Below are positions 35,169-46,010 of a stretch of 64,000 bases of DNA, piece by piece. Origin of the DNA: Gilvibacter sp. SZ-19 (lineage in GTDB: Bacteria; Bacteroidota; Bacteroidia; Flavobacteriales; Flavobacteriaceae); NCBI RefSeq assembly GCF_002163875.1, contig NZ_CP019333.1, forward strand, positions 1,928,864-1,992,863, read 5' to 3'. Position numbers and translations under genes: made by a program. The notes under the pieces are model-generated. The model ran no database searches. It worked only from the letters and a program-made list of their open reading frames with translations, and was not told the origin of the DNA. The number at the start of each line of letters is the position of its first letter. Position 1 is the stretch's first letter.

Positions 35169-36470
35169 ATGAGTATTGTAGCCATAGTTGGACGTCCAAA
35201 CGTAGGAAAATCAACCTTCTTTAACCGCCTCATTCAGAGACGCGAAGCGATCGTTGATGCTGTTTCCGGAGTTACCCGTGACCGCCATTACGGCAAGAGC
35301 GACTGGAACGGCAAGGAATTCTCTTTGATCGATACGGGTGGCTATGTAAAAGGGAGCGACGATATCTTTGAAGCTGAGATCGATAAGCAGGTAGAACTCG
35401 CAATCGATGAGGCCGATGTGATCATTTTTATGGTCGACGTAGAAACAGGAGTGACCGGAATGGACGAAGAAGTTGCCCAATTGCTTCGCAAGTCGAAAAA
35501 ACCTGTTTTTCTAGCGGTGAACAAAGTAGACAATTCTAAACGTGTCAACGATGCGGTAGAATTTTATTCCCTCGGATTTGAAAAGTACTATACCATTGCA
35601 GCTACAAACGGCAGTGGAACAGGGGAGTTATTGGATGATCTGGTAGAGGCCTTGCCGGATGATATTGCCAAAGATGAAGACGAACTACCGCGCTTTGCAG
35701 TAGTTGGGCGCCCGAATGCAGGGAAGTCTTCCTTTATCAATGCATTGATAGGTGAGGATCGTTATATCGTGACAGACATTGCTGGAACAACCCGTGACGC
35801 CATTGACACCAAGTACAACCGCTTCGGATTCGAGTTCAACTTGGTAGACACAGCTGGGATCCGCAGAAAATCAAAGGTGAAAGAAGACCTTGAATTTTAT
35901 TCGGTCATGCGATCTGTTCGTGCATTAGAGCACTGTGATGTGGCACTATTGGTCATAGATGCGACCCGCGGTTTTGAAGGGCAAGATCAGAACATCTTTT
36001 GGTTGGCGCATCGCAACAACAAAGGAGTGGTGATCTTAGTTAACAAATGGGATTTGGTTGAAAAGGACCATATGACCACCAAGAAGTTCGAGCAGTACAT
36101 CCGCAAGCAATGTGAACCATTTACCGATGTGCCTATCGTTTTCATGTCTGCGCTTACCAAGCAGCGTATATTTAAAGCTATAGAAACCGCTGTTCAGGTG
36201 TACAAGAATCGTTCGCAACGCATCAAGACCAGTGAGCTCAACGATGTGATGCTGCCTATCATTGCTGCAACACCACCACCGGCCTACAAAGGAAAATATG
36301 TAAAGATCAAGTTTTGTACGCAGTTGCCAACGCCGCATCCCACCTTTGCTTTCTTTGCAAACCTACCGCAATACGTTAAGGATCCTTATAAGCGATTTAT
36401 CGAGAATAAGCTGAGAGAAGAGTTTGACTATAACGGAGTGCCGCTTACCATTTATATGCGTAAAAAGTAA
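35169..36470 (+). CDS. der: GTPase Der (EngA)
   Basis: 433 aa with two tandem G domains (GRPNVGKST with DTGGY, and GRPNAGKSS with DTAGI) and a C-terminal KH-like domain. Der is essential for 50S assembly. Start [13 protein letters not shown] at 35169; a TATTTTTG -7 box (35143-35150) precedes it. It converges with the TPM-domain gene (2 bp gap). Confidence 0.95.
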   Translation: MSIVAIVGRPNVGKSTFFNRLIQRREAIVDAVSGVTRDRHYGKSDWNGKEFSLIDTGGYVKGSDDIFEAEIDKQVELAIDEADVIIFMVDVETGVTGMDEEVAQLLRKSKKPVFLAVNKVDNSKRVNDAVEFYSLGFEKYYTIAATNGSGTGELLDDLVEALPDDIAKDEDELPRFAVVGRPNAGKSSFINALIGEDRYIVTDIAGTTRDAIDTKYNRFGFEFNLVDTAGIRRKSKVKEDLEFYSVMRSVRALEHCDVALLVIDATRGFEGQDQNIFWLAHRNNKGVVILVNKWDLVEKDHMTTKKFEQYIRKQCEPFTDVPIVFMSALTKQRIFKAIETAVQVYKNRSQRIKTSELNDVMLPIIAATPPPAYKGKYVKIKFCTQLPTPHPTFAFFANLPQYVKDPYKRFIENKLREEFDYNGVPLTIYMRKK

Positions 36471-36472
36471 GC

Positions 36473-37297
36473 CTACCAGCTTCCGCTAGCGCCACCACCG
36501 CCAAAAGAGCCACCACCAAAGGTGCCTCCTCCAAAGCCACCGCCGCCAAACGATCCGCCTGAGCCAAAGCTGCCGCTAGAGCGTCCGCCGCCACTAAGAA
36601 TAATGTATTCCAAAAAGGAATCGGCTACAAATTCGCCACCGCCTCCACGACCACCGCGGCCTCCGCGATTTCTGTATTGCAGGTATTTCAGTAAGATGAA
36701 AATGATGAAAAATATCAGGAAGGGAGCGTATTGCGCCCAGTCGACAATTTTCTTTTTTCCAGATTCGGTCCCCTCAAATTCCCCTTCAATAGCTTGAAAT
36801 ATTGCAGAAACTCCAGCGTCTAGACCATTGTAATAACTCCCTTTCTTAAATTCGGGAATGATCACTTGATCTATAATGGTCTTGGTTTCCAGATCGGTCA
36901 TGCGGTATTCTATACCATAACCTGTAGCAATGTCGATCTTTCTGTCTCCTGTTGAAAGCAATATAAAGATCCCATTGTCTTCTGAGGCCTGGCCAACACC
37001 CCAGGCAGCACCCCAACGAGACCCTAAGAGCGAAATGTCTTCTCCATTCAAATCCTTAATGGTCACAATAACGATCTGGGTTGAGGTAGTGTCTGCATAA
37101 CCGATAAGTCGTCGGTTAAGCAGTTGTTCCTGAGTTTTACTCAATATTTCTGCCTTGTCGTAAACGCGTTTAACGCGCATGCTATCTTTAGCGGGAGGTG
37201 GAGGTATGGTGTACTGCGCCCAGAGTCCAGTGGAACTCAGCAGTAAAAGAAAACCTGCAATGAGCAGTCCTAAAACCTTATCCTTTGGAGATCTCAT
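36473..37297 (-). CDS. TPM-domain membrane protein with Gly-rich tail (YgcG-like)
   Basis: 274 aa: signal peptide (to about residue 27), TPM domain (45-165, with TQIVIVTIKDLNGEDI and DNGIFILLSTGDRKIDIATG), a membrane helix (about 190-207), then a low-complexity tail of Gly, Ser and Phe. This fits the YgcG/Psb32 family. It overlaps the next upstream TPM gene by 20 bp. Together with LemA it forms a three-gene operon. Confidence 0.83.
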   Translation of the reverse strand: MRSPKDKVLGLLIAGFLLLLSSTGLWAQYTIPPPPAKDSMRVKRVYDKAEILSKTQEQLLNRRLIGYADTTSTQIVIVTIKDLNGEDISLLGSRWGAAWGVGQASEDNGIFILLSTGDRKIDIATGYGIEYRMTDLETKTIIDQVIIPEFKKGSYYNGLDAGVSAIFQAIEGEFEGTESGKKKIVDWAQYAPFLIFFIIFILLKYLQYRNRGGRGGRGGGGEFVADSFLEYIILSGGGRSSGSFGSGGSFGGGGFGGGTFGGGSFGGGGASGSW

Positions 37298-37715
37298 TGG
37301 GTAGTTCGTTGGTGTCGTTATCCTTAAATGGAAAGTACTGCGCTAAGGCCTTACCGGCTTCGGTTACCCCAGCTATAAGTCCTTGAGCGAAATCTCCAGC
37401 CTTAAAATGCGAAACGATCTGATCCTTGGTGGAATCCCAAAAGCCTTGACCTACAAGCTCGTTTATACCGCGATCGCCCAAAATACTGAAGGTATGATCG
37501 TGAACAGCTACATAAATGAGCACGCCATTGGCTTCTTGGGTTTGGTCCATGTTCAGCGCGTGGAAAACTTCCTTTGCCCGCTCCATCGGGCTCAGGTCTG
37601 TATGACCTTCCAGATGCACTCGGATCTCTCCAGAGGTGCGCTCCTCCGCAATATGTATGGCATCTATAATAGCCTGTTCCTCTGCAGCGGTTAAGAAGGA
37701 TTCAACAATTCCCAT
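37278..37715 (-). CDS. Cytoplasmic TPM-domain protein
   Basis: 145 aa with no signal peptide. The TPM domain fills the protein: SGEIRVHLEGHTDLSPMERA, NGVLIYVAVHDHTFSILGDRGI and a C-terminal helix. It looks like a soluble paralogue of its neighbour. Start and LemA stop overlap by 1 bp. Confidence 0.8.
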   Translation of the reverse strand: MGIVESFLTAAEEQAIIDAIHIAEERTSGEIRVHLEGHTDLSPMERAKEVFHALNMDQTQEANGVLIYVAVHDHTFSILGDRGINELVGQGFWDSTKDQIVSHFKAGDFAQGLIAGVTEAGKALAQYFPFKDNDTNELPNEISKG

Positions 37716-38296
37716 TAGTCAAAGTCTACTACAGGGGCGGTTTCTGTACCTGCCGCAGCTTCAAAATATTCTTTTTGGTCAAAACCAAGAACGCCCGCTA
37801 TCAATGAGGTAGGGAAAGATCGGACTTTGGAGTTGTAAGGGTTCACCACTTCGTTATAGCGGTTGCGTTCCACATTGATCCTGTTCTCGGTGCGCTCCAG
37901 CTCTGTGATCAGCGCCTTGAAATTCTCATTGGCCTTTAGGTCTGGATAGCGTTCAAAAACAGCCAGTAACCTTGCCAAAGCAGAATTAAGACTTCCCTGA
38001 ACTTGTTCAAATTGCGCCAATTGCTCCGGCGTTATATTACTCGGGTCAATGGTAACGGCAGTCGCTTTGCTACGGGCCTCAATGACCTGTGTTAAGGTCT
38101 CTTGTTCAAACTCTGCATAACCCTTGGCGGTATTAACAATATTCGGAATTAGATCAGCGCGTCTTTGGTAAGAGCTTTCCACATTGGCCCATTGGGCGTT
38201 AATGTCTTCTTCTTGGCTAACTAGGGAGTTGTTCGTAGAAATTCCCCAAATAGCTATAGCCGCTACGATTATAATTGCGGGTATCCATTTTTTCAT
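37715..38296 (-). CDS. LemA family protein
   Basis: 193 aa. N-terminal membrane anchor (residues 4-22) and helical-bundle body with the family motif VESSYQRRADLIPNIVNTAKGYA and VERNRYNEVVNPYN. LemA genes are often beside TPM proteins, as here. Biological role is unknown. Confidence 0.88.
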   Translation of the reverse strand: MKKWIPAIIIVAAIAIWGISTNNSLVSQEEDINAQWANVESSYQRRADLIPNIVNTAKGYAEFEQETLTQVIEARSKATAVTIDPSNITPEQLAQFEQVQGSLNSALARLLAVFERYPDLKANENFKALITELERTENRINVERNRYNEVVNPYNSKVRSFPTSLIAGVLGFDQKEYFEAAAGTETAPVVDFD

Positions 38297-38307
38297 AGTT
38301 AGTTGGT

Positions 38308-38637
38308 TTAAAGTTGATCTTTTATTTTGAGCAGTTCGGCCTTTATGCCTTCTAGCTTGCGAACGATCTCGAACTTGTCGAGTGTTTTCTTTTTATTCTC
38401 TTTGAGATGCGTTTTGGCTCCCTCCAAGGTAAAGCCACGCTCTTTGACCAAATGGTAAATGAGCTCCAGGTTCTTAATATCCTCCGGAGTGAATTTTCGG
38501 TTGCCTTTAGCGTTCTTTTTGGGTTGGATGATATCGAACTCCTTTTCCCAAAATCGGATCAGCGAAGTATTGACCCCAAAGGCGTCGGCAACTTCTCCTA
38601 TGCCGTAATATCGTTTTTCAGGTAAGCTGATCTGCAT
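38308..38637 (-). CDS. MerR-family transcriptional regulator
   Basis: 109 aa. N-terminal winged helix (YYGIGEVADAFGVNTSLIRFWEKEF) then the dimerisation helix. No metal-binding Cys or C-terminal sensor domain, so it belongs to the short CarA/MlrA-like group. It starts directly at the M23 peptidase stop (1-bp overlap). Confidence 0.85.
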   Translation of the reverse strand: MQISLPEKRYYGIGEVADAFGVNTSLIRFWEKEFDIIQPKKNAKGNRKFTPEDIKNLELIYHLVKERGFTLEGAKTHLKENKKKTLDKFEIVRKLEGIKAELLKIKDQL

Positions 38638-39614
38638 TAGTCAAGCGATTCGTTTTCTTGCTGAGAAGCTTTGAGTAGTTCGTTGAACTCTTCGGCTGTG
38701 AGGTTTCCGTAGTAGAAATGAATCGGATTGATCTTGTCTCCATCTTTAAAGATCTCGTAGTGGAGGTGAGGCGCTTCCGAACGTCCAGTACTCCCAACAA
38801 ATCCAATAAGGTCTCCACGTTTTACACGTTGACCTACGCGTACATTGTATTTGTACAAGTGCGCGTAAAGGCTCTCGTAACCGTAACCGTGTTCTATTCT
38901 AATGTGCCTTCCGTATCCTGCGGCTGTAGCATCCGCTCGGATTACCACGCCGTCGCCAGAAGCGTAAACCGGGGTACCTCTAGGAGCGGTAAAGTCCATA
39001 CCGTAGTGAAATTTTCTCGCCTTGGTAAAAGGGTCTGTACGGTATCCGTAACCAGAAGCCATACGAGTTAAGTCTTCGTTGCGCACAGGCTGAATAGCAG
39101 GTATAGCTGCCAGCAGTTTTTCTTTTTCTTCTGCGAGCTCCGCTATTTCATCCAACGATTTAGACTGCACTACGATCTGTTTGGTAATAACGTCCAATCG
39201 TTTTGCTGCGGAGATGAGCAGGTTCGAATTGTCAAAGCCTTCCCATTCCTTGTAACGGTTTACTCCCCCAAATCCGGCCAAGCGCTGCTCGTCTGGAATT
39301 GGGTTGGCTTCAAAATAAACCCGATATAAGTTATTGTCGCGCTCCTGCAGCTCCGTAAGCACAGCTTGCGCCTGATCCATTTTTCTGTTGAGCAATTCTA
39401 AGCGGAGTTCTGCATTGGCCAATTCACGAGCCAAGGCCTTTTCCTTTGGAGTTTCTATGTAAGGCAAGTTGAGGTAAAGTAAAAAGAAGAACAAGCCACT
39501 CAAGAAAATACCTAAGAATGACAAGAGAATAAAACCAAAGGTGCGACCCTTTTTAGGTTCTATTTTTCGATAGGATAAAGTCTCGCTATCGTAGTAATAT
39601 TTTACCTTCGACAT
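38637..39614 (-). CDS. M23 family metallopeptidase
   Basis: 325 aa. One N-terminal membrane helix (about 28-50), a coiled-coil-like region (60-165) and a C-terminal LytM/M23 domain with zinc ligands in HYGMDFTAPRG and HLHYEIFKDG. Acts on peptidoglycan or anchors a divisome regulator. Divergent from alaS, whose -7 box TATTTTTG lies at 39629-39636. Confidence 0.9.
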   Translation of the reverse strand: MSKVKYYYDSETLSYRKIEPKKGRTFGFILLSFLGIFLSGLFFFLLYLNLPYIETPKEKALARELANAELRLELLNRKMDQAQAVLTELQERDNNLYRVYFEANPIPDEQRLAGFGGVNRYKEWEGFDNSNLLISAAKRLDVITKQIVVQSKSLDEIAELAEEKEKLLAAIPAIQPVRNEDLTRMASGYGYRTDPFTKARKFHYGMDFTAPRGTPVYASGDGVVIRADATAAGYGRHIRIEHGYGYESLYAHLYKYNVRVGQRVKRGDLIGFVGSTGRSEAPHLHYEIFKDGDKINPIHFYYGNLTAEEFNELLKASQQENESLD

Positions 39615-39757
39615 AAGTTAAAATGTGCTATTTTTGCCCTTGATAATTGGGGTGTTACAAGGCGCTAACGCAATACAAAGATAAAAATTGTTTGCTGCCT
39701 ATCCTAATACAAGGGTTGACTGAAGTAAGTTGGCCTAACTCATTTAAAATAAAGCAA

Positions 39758-42370
39758 ATGAAGTCTCAGGACATTCGTAAGACATTCTTAGAATTTTTCA
39801 ACTCCAAACAGCACGCTATAGTGCCCTCTGCGCCTATGGTGATCAAAGATGATCCAACCCTTATGTTCACCAATGCGGGGATGAATCAGTTCAAGGAGTA
39901 TTTCCTGGGAAATAAAAAAGCGAACGATCCTAGAGTTGCAGATACGCAAAAATGTTTGCGTGTAAGTGGAAAGCACAACGACCTGGAAGAGGTAGGGAAG
40001 GATACCTATCACCACACCATGTTCGAAATGTTGGGCAACTGGAGTTTTGGTGATTATTTTAAAGAAGAAGCCATTGCTTGGGCATGGGAGTTGCTCACCG
40101 AGGTCTTTAAAATTGACAAAGATTGCCTTTATGTTACCATTTTTGAAGGCGATAAGGCAGAAGGTCTTGACCGCGATACAGAGGCTTATGATTTTTGGGC
40201 TAAACATATCGACCCAAGCCGTATTCTAAACGGTAGTAAAGCTGACAACTTTTGGGAGATGGGAGACCAAGGGCCTTGCGGACCTTGTAGTGAGATCCAC
40301 GTTGACATCCGCAGCGATGAAGAGAAAGAAAAAGTATCTGGAGCGGAACTTGTGAATATGGACCACCCGCTAGTGGTAGAGATCTGGAATCTGGTATTCA
40401 TGCAGTTCAACAGAAAAGCAGATGGTTCTTTGGAAAAACTTCCGGCGCAACACGTAGATACCGGGATGGGCTTTGAGCGTTTGTGCATGGTGTTGCAAGA
40501 CAAAAAAAGTAATTACGATACCGACGTATTCACCCCGTTAATTAGAGAGATCGAGGCTATTGCCAACTCCAAATACGGCCAAGAAGAAGATATTGACATC
40601 GCAATTCGTGTAATTGCAGACCACCTGAGAGCGGTTGCCTTTGCCATTGCAGATGGGCAGTTGCCTTCTAATACGGGAGCGGGTTATGTGATCCGCAGAA
40701 TTTTGAGACGTGCCATCCGATATGGCTTCACCTTTTTAGATCAGAAAGAACCCTTTATTTATGAATTGGTAGCAACGCTTACCAATCAAATGGGCAGCGC
40801 TTTCCCAGAATTGAAAAAGCAAAAGAATCTGATCACTAATGTGATCAAAGAGGAAGAGCAGTCCTTTTTAAGAACCTTAGATCAAGGACTATTGTTGTTA
40901 GACCAAGTGATCTCCAATGCTAAGGACAAGTCGATTTCTGGAGCTAAGGTGTTTGAACTATACGACACTTATGGGTTCCCTAAAGATCTAACCGCTCTTA
41001 TCTTAAGCGAGCGTGGTTATACTATGGACGAGGCTGGCTTTGATAAAGAGCTTCAAAAGCAAAAAGAACGTTCACGCGCCGCTACCAAGGTAGAGACCGG
41101 CGATTGGGTAGAATTGCGCCAAGACGATGAAGAAGAGTTCGTAGGTTACGACACACTTTCGGCGCCTGTGACCATTACGCGCTATCGCGAAGTGGCCAGC
41201 AAAAAAGAAGGAAAACTATATCAGTTGGTCTTTAATGTGACTCCTTTTTATCCGGAAGGAGGAGGGCAAGTGGGTGACAAAGGGTATCTGGAAGCTGCAA
41301 ATGGAGAGGTGGTCTACATCATCGATACCAAAAAAGAGAACAACCTTATCGTACATTTTGCAAAGAATTTGCCACGCAATCCGGAAGCAAATTTCAAAGC
41401 GGTTGTTGATGAAAAACAACGCGCACGTACTGCGAGCAATCATACGGCAACACACTTATTGCATCAAGCCTTAAGAAACATTTTGGGTACTCATGTTGAG
41501 CAAAAAGGCTCCATGGTACACAGCGGAAATCTGCGTTTTGACTTCTCTCATTTCTCTAAGGTTACTGCAGAACAATTGGAAGAAGTCGAAGCTTTTGTCA
41601 ATGCTCGAATTAGAGAGAGTTTGCCTTTAGAGGAACAGCGTGGTATCCCTTATGACACCGCCATTGAACAAGGCGCTATTGCGCTTTTTGGTGAGAAATA
41701 CGGAGATGCTGTTCGCACCATTCGCTTTGGAAAGTCTATGGAACTCTGCGGAGGTACACACGTTAGCAACACCAGCGATATCTGGCATTTTATCATAACT
41801 TCAGAATCTGCTGTAGCCGCAGGAGTGCGTCGTATTGAAGCAATAACTAGTGATGCTGCTAAGGCGTATTTTGAAGAGACCTCTAAAGAACATCAGCAGT
41901 TAAAACAACTGCTTAATAACGCCAAAGATCCAGTTGGTGTACTAGAAGGCATTCAACAGGAGAACGCGCAGCTTAAAAAGCAGCTGCAACAACTACTCAA
42001 AGAAAAGGCCAAACATCTTAAATCACACTTGGTAGACCAGTTAGAACAAAAGGATGGGGTCGCATTTCTTGCTACAGAAGTTGATCTTGACGCGGGAGGG
42101 ATGAAAGATCTCGCTTTTGAAATGGGCCAGAACCGTACGGATCTTTTCCTTTTGTTGGCTTCTCGTCAGAACGGAAAGGCATTGTTGAGCTGCTATATTT
42201 CTAAGGAACTTGCTGCTCAGGGTAAACTCAATGCAGGGACCATAGTGCGCGAGTTAGGTAAACACATCCAAGGAGGTGGCGGTGGACAACCGTTCTTTGC
42301 CACAGCCGGAGGCAAGAATCCCGATGGAATTCCAGCGGCTCTAGAAGCTACCTCGGCTTATCTGAACTAA
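39758..42370 (+). CDS. alaS: Alanine-tRNA ligase
   Basis: 870 aa. Class II catalytic core ([29 protein letters not shown]), editing domain ([23 protein letters not shown]), C-terminal DHHA1-like domain (QGGGGGQP). The start at 39758 ([14 protein letters not shown]) is the family one; an ATG at 39647 would add 37 unrelated residues in a probable 5' leader. Confidence 0.96.
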   Translation: MKSQDIRKTFLEFFNSKQHAIVPSAPMVIKDDPTLMFTNAGMNQFKEYFLGNKKANDPRVADTQKCLRVSGKHNDLEEVGKDTYHHTMFEMLGNWSFGDYFKEEAIAWAWELLTEVFKIDKDCLYVTIFEGDKAEGLDRDTEAYDFWAKHIDPSRILNGSKADNFWEMGDQGPCGPCSEIHVDIRSDEEKEKVSGAELVNMDHPLVVEIWNLVFMQFNRKADGSLEKLPAQHVDTGMGFERLCMVLQDKKSNYDTDVFTPLIREIEAIANSKYGQEEDIDIAIRVIADHLRAVAFAIADGQLPSNTGAGYVIRRILRRAIRYGFTFLDQKEPFIYELVATLTNQMGSAFPELKKQKNLITNVIKEEEQSFLRTLDQGLLLLDQVISNAKDKSISGAKVFELYDTYGFPKDLTALILSERGYTMDEAGFDKELQKQKERSRAATKVETGDWVELRQDDEEEFVGYDTLSAPVTITRYREVASKKEGKLYQLVFNVTPFYPEGGGQVGDKGYLEAANGEVVYIIDTKKENNLIVHFAKNLPRNPEANFKAVVDEKQRARTASNHTATHLLHQALRNILGTHVEQKGSMVHSGNLRFDFSHFSKVTAEQLEEVEAFVNARIRESLPLEEQRGIPYDTAIEQGAIALFGEKYGDAVRTIRFGKSMELCGGTHVSNTSDIWHFIITSESAVAAGVRRIEAITSDAAKAYFEETSKEHQQLKQLLNNAKDPVGVLEGIQQENAQLKKQLQQLLKEKAKHLKSHLVDQLEQKDGVAFLATEVDLDAGGMKDLAFEMGQNRTDLFLLLASRQNGKALLSCYISKELAAQGKLNAGTIVRELGKHIQGGGGGQPFFATAGGKNPDGIPAALEATSAYLN

Positions 42371-42371
42371 G

Positions 42372-43319
42372 GTGAATCGGAGTACGACCATATCGCTAAC
42401 TCCGCAATCTCCTTCGGTAGATCACAACCATAACAGTCTATTTCTAGGCTCCTGCTTTGCAGTCAATATGGCTCAAAAGTTTGAGCACTATGCTTTAGCG
42501 CAGTCGGTGAATCCTTTTGGAGTTATATTTAATCCTGTAGCACTAGAAACCTTGGTGTTGCGAGCCTTGGATGAGCGAGAATTTACGGCTTCTAATCTAG
42601 ACAAACGCGAGGATATTTGGTTTTGTTATGAGGCGCATACCAGCCTAAGTGGCTTGAACCAAGATGAGGTCTTGAACCGATTGAATGAAGCACTGTCTGA
42701 TTTAAAGTTGGCCTTAAGCAGTGCGAAGCATCTTATACTTACCTTAGGTACAGCTAGGGCTTACCGTCTTAAGCAAACCGATAGAATTGTGGCGAACTGT
42801 CACAAACAGCCAAGCGACAGATTCAGCAAAGAAATGTTGTCTCCGGCGCAGATAGAAGCAAGCGCAAGGAATCTATCCGAAGCAATAAAAAAAGTCAACC
42901 CTGAGCTTACAATAATATACACAGTATCGCCTGTGCGTCATATTAAAGACGGGATTGTGTCCAATGGGCAAAGCAAGGCTCATTTGTTAAGCGGTGTTCA
43001 TGCTTATATTGCTACTGATGCCAATGCACATTATTTCCCGGCTTATGAGCTAATGATGGACGAGTTGCGCGATTATCGTTATTACAGTGCAGATCTGATC
43101 CATCCCAATCAGCTAGCCATTGACCATATATGGGAACGATTTTCTCAGGTCTGGCTTAGCCCTCAGACGCAGGAGCTCAACATGACCATTGGAAAACTCC
43201 GAGCTGCGATGAATCACCGCTCACAGTTCCCGGGAAGCAAGGCAGATTCAGACTTTAAACGCAATCTACAAGAGCGTTTGTCTGCCTTTAAAACAGCGCA
43301 TCCACACATCAAACTGTAA
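42372..43319 (+). CDS. GSCFA domain-containing protein
   Basis: 315 aa. The name motif appears as LGSCFAVNM at residues 26-34 (from the GTG start), with LTLGTARAYRL and SPVRH following; this is an SGNH-hydrolase-like fold of unknown function found in Bacteroidota. GTG start at 42372, 1 bp after alaS, so likely cotranscribed with it. Confidence 0.85.
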   Translation: MNRSTTISLTPQSPSVDHNHNSLFLGSCFAVNMAQKFEHYALAQSVNPFGVIFNPVALETLVLRALDEREFTASNLDKREDIWFCYEAHTSLSGLNQDEVLNRLNEALSDLKLALSSAKHLILTLGTARAYRLKQTDRIVANCHKQPSDRFSKEMLSPAQIEASARNLSEAIKKVNPELTIIYTVSPVRHIKDGIVSNGQSKAHLLSGVHAYIATDANAHYFPAYELMMDELRDYRYYSADLIHPNQLAIDHIWERFSQVWLSPQTQELNMTIGKLRAAMNHRSQFPGSKADSDFKRNLQERLSAFKTAHPHIKL

Positions 43320-43334
43320 TCAAATACGACATCT

Positions 43335-43371
43335 GCCCTATTGATTATCAGGGCTTAAGTGTTCACTTTTG
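43335..43371 (+). promoter_or_regulatory. GCCCTA-type inverted repeat and -7 box before a lipoprotein gene
   Basis: GCCCT (43335-43339) and AGGGC (43350-43354), then CACTTTTG at 43364-43371 as a likely -7 box. Almost the same layout recurs at 44030-44070. Confidence 0.5.
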
Positions 43372-43399
43372 CTAACAGTTAAACATTAAAACTAGCGAC

Positions 43400-43927
43400 A
43401 TGAACACACTAAAAGTATTGAGCCGATACGCCTTTATATTTATGGCCCTATTGGTAACCGCCTGCGATAAAGATGACGATTCTTCGGGCGGAGGAGATGA
43501 TCCCGCAGCCAGCGGCGATGAATTTGTAACCGCCAAAGTAGACGGCGCTAATTTTGCTGCAGCACAAGATCCGGCAGTAATTGTTGGAGCCGTAATTGAC
43601 AGTGGCGTTTTGAACGTACAAGGGGGGACCAACAGCGGAGACACTATCCGAATTACAATTGTTGGTTATGACGGCCCTGGAACCTACACCTCAGGAGACA
43701 ATGCTACCAATCCGAACTTAATGGGATATTTTACCGTATCTCCAGTGGCCGGATGGTTGAACAATGGAGTAACATCTTTGGTAGACGGTGTGGGGGCCGG
43801 AACCGTGGAGGTTACTTCTGATGCCGATGGCGTGGTAGAAGGTACCTTTTCCTTTAAGGGATATAATGCAGAGGACATGACCATGAAAACTATTACAGAA
43901 GGTCAATTCAAAGCGATCGTAGACTAA
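43400..43927 (+). CDS. Putative surface-exposed lipoprotein (DUF6252-like)
   Basis: 175 aa. Lipobox ALLVTAC with Cys at residue 22, followed by DKDDD, which fits the Bacteroidota surface-export signal (K followed by D/E). The mature domain is beta-rich with ITIVGYDGPGTYT and ends in ITEGQFKAIVD; I associate this with the DUF6252 family. Function unknown. Its promoter shares an operator-like repeat with the PQQ-like gene downstream. Confidence 0.72.
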   Translation: MNTLKVLSRYAFIFMALLVTACDKDDDSSGGGDDPAASGDEFVTAKVDGANFAAAQDPAVIVGAVIDSGVLNVQGGTNSGDTIRITIVGYDGPGTYTSGDNATNPNLMGYFTVSPVAGWLNNGVTSLVDGVGAGTVEVTSDADGVVEGTFSFKGYNAEDMTMKTITEGQFKAIVD

Positions 43928-43958
43928 GCGAATCTCTATGTTGAGGTTTTTATGTGGA

Positions 43959-43998
43959 AAGTCGGGATACCCAGTGTGTCTCGGCTTTTTGCTTTTTG
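43959..43998 (+). terminator. Terminator after the lipoprotein gene
   Basis: AAGTCGGGA (43959-43967) pairs with TCTCGGCTT (43979-43987), nine pairs including two G-U, followed by TTTGCTTTTTG. Confidence 0.65.
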
Positions 43999-44029
43999 CA
44001 TCTTAACTGTTTGATTGTCAGAATACGGC

Positions 44030-44070
44030 AATTGCCCTATTGAATCGCTAGGGCAATTATTTCACTTTTG
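44030..44070 (+). promoter_or_regulatory. GCCCTA-type inverted repeat and -7 box before the PQQ-like gene
   Basis: AATTGCCCTA (44030-44039) and TAGGGCAATT (44049-44058) are a perfect 10-bp inverted repeat with a 9-bp spacer, followed by CACTTTTG (44063-44070). The repeat would lie over the -33 region. Confidence 0.55.
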
Positions 44071-44095
44071 AATAACACTAAAAACTAATCAAATT

Positions 44096-45955
44096 ATGAG
44101 ACCAACAGCTTCACTTTTAACCGCGATCCTATTCTTTTTGTGTGCTGTCACAACTGGATGGGCTCAGAAGGCGGAGACCCCGGATTGGCAATACGATACC
44201 GGAGCCAAGATCAACGAGATGACCATAACACAGGGTGGAACCGTAGTTGTCGCTACCAATGACGGCTTGGTTGGAATTAAACCTGGTTCAAACGACCTAC
44301 TCTTCAACTTCACCGATTACGGACGTGTGAAACCAGAAGAGTTGACCTTTATTCCTAATGCGCCCTATGTAGTGGTTGGGCAAACGGGCTTTGGTGCCAT
44401 GACCACCAAAAAAGCAGTTATTGATTATATGTCTGGGAAGACCTTGTTCAGCACCGAAAACAACGGTTGGAAACTGGTTTGGACCTGCCATGTGATGATG
44501 CCTCAGAATAAACTGGTAGTAAGCGGTCAACGCCGTGCTAGTGAGAAATATACCAATGCCGTAGCCATTTATGACTTAAATACTGGAGAGCAAGAGAGCT
44601 TCTTTAAGTTCAAAGGATCTGAGATGGTAAGTGGTCGTCCGTTATTATTAGACAACGGCCTGATCATTCCTACCAGTAAAGGATTAACTAAAGTAGATAT
44701 GAACAGTGGAACCATTGCATGGAAGGCCGACCTAAAGAATGTTGGTTGGATGGTAGCCGATGAGTCCGGACAAGAAATATACGGCTTTGTGGGTAAGCCC
44801 AACGGTGGATCCACCAAGGTGTTCAAAATTAGCGCAACTGGCCAAATGCTGTGGGATGATGGGCATAAGGTCAAGGGGAATGTGGTTAATTTTGAGATCT
44901 TACCCCAAGGCCTTGCTATTGTGAGCAATGTGGACAATTCTGGTAAGAAAGGAATTATGAAGTTGGCCTCGGGTCGCTCGGAGTCTAAAATTGCTTTTTT
45001 AAGTGCGCAAAATGGAGAAGATCTATGGGAAAAGGCACCTAAGACCAAAGGTTATGTTCAGCATTTCTATATCATGGACGACGGTATTCTCTTCGGAATC
45101 TATGAAGGAGGGATCAACAAGATATCCTTTGATGGTCAAACCTTGTTTAAAAAACCGCTTAAGACCGGCGAAAATATCCTGACTATGGCTTCAACTCCTC
45201 AAGGCTTGATCTATATCACCTCAGAAGACGCGAACATCGTAAATCTGGAAACAGGAGATCAAGTGTGGAACAAGCCATTAAAATACAAACGCGCCGATGC
45301 GGTGAGTTCCACCTTTGATAGCAAGAACAACCGCTATTTGATCGGTGCAGACGAAAAGGTATTTGCAGTCGATGCCAATAGTGGAGAGGTAGCGGATTTC
45401 GCCGAAGTTTCTTTTGAAGGAAAAGAAGATCCCACAGGAATTGAGTGCAGAGATGGCGGTGTTTTACTTACCAGTGATCAGAATATGATGCTTTTGGACT
45501 GGGAGGGCACAACCAACTGGCATGAATACAAACGAGCTCCAGGTAAGAGTGCCTTTGGTGCTATCTTGGCAGGAGCAATGGCAGTAGCTACTGCGGCCAC
45601 AGCGGCCGCAAGTTATGCCGAAGCCAACAACAATCGCAACCGATTGGGAAGTTACACCTCTCGCGGACAGGCTTATGCAGATTTAGGAGATGGTATGGCT
45701 ATGGCTAGTGGCGCATCCGTAGCAGAAATGCTTAGACGTTTTAAGGCTACGGCAGCAACGCAAGATGCACAGTTCATCCTTACCAAATTAGAAGAGGGCG
45801 TGGGTCTGGTTAAGATAGACAAAGACAGCGGAGAAGTTGAAAAAGAGATCATCTTAAAAGACAAAAAGCCGGAATATCAAGTAGACGATTTTGGTGGAAT
45901 TCTTTATTACAAAGCGAACAACAGTACCATTTACGCCTACGATTTATCTAAATAG
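44096..45955 (+). CDS. Secreted PQQ-like beta-propeller protein
   Basis: 619 aa. Signal peptide to about residue 23 (AVTTGWAQ). The body is a run of WD/PQQ-like blades (for example MNSGTIAWKADL, LETGDQVWNKPL, NSGEVADFAEV). An Ala-rich, possibly membrane-associated segment (AFGAILAGAMAVATAATAAA, about residues 485-505) interrupts the last blades, followed by a polar Asn/Gly/Ser loop. No catalytic site is evident; probably a scaffold or binding protein in the envelope. Confidence 0.72.
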   Translation: MRPTASLLTAILFFLCAVTTGWAQKAETPDWQYDTGAKINEMTITQGGTVVVATNDGLVGIKPGSNDLLFNFTDYGRVKPEELTFIPNAPYVVVGQTGFGAMTTKKAVIDYMSGKTLFSTENNGWKLVWTCHVMMPQNKLVVSGQRRASEKYTNAVAIYDLNTGEQESFFKFKGSEMVSGRPLLLDNGLIIPTSKGLTKVDMNSGTIAWKADLKNVGWMVADESGQEIYGFVGKPNGGSTKVFKISATGQMLWDDGHKVKGNVVNFEILPQGLAIVSNVDNSGKKGIMKLASGRSESKIAFLSAQNGEDLWEKAPKTKGYVQHFYIMDDGILFGIYEGGINKISFDGQTLFKKPLKTGENILTMASTPQGLIYITSEDANIVNLETGDQVWNKPLKYKRADAVSSTFDSKNNRYLIGADEKVFAVDANSGEVADFAEVSFEGKEDPTGIECRDGGVLLTSDQNMMLLDWEGTTNWHEYKRAPGKSAFGAILAGAMAVATAATAAASYAEANNNRNRLGSYTSRGQAYADLGDGMAMASGASVAEMLRRFKATAATQDAQFILTKLEEGVGLVKIDKDSGEVEKEIILKDKKPEYQVDDFGGILYYKANNSTIYAYDLSK

Positions 45956-45976
45956 CCTCCAAAGCTACCATTATAG

Positions 45977-46010
45977 AAGTACCTCCTGCCCACTGGAGGT
46001 ATTTCTTTTT
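45977..46010 (+). terminator. Terminator after the PQQ-like gene
   Basis: AAGTACCTCC (45977-45986) and GGAGGTATTT (45995-46004) form a 10-bp stem followed by CTTTTT. Confidence 0.78.
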
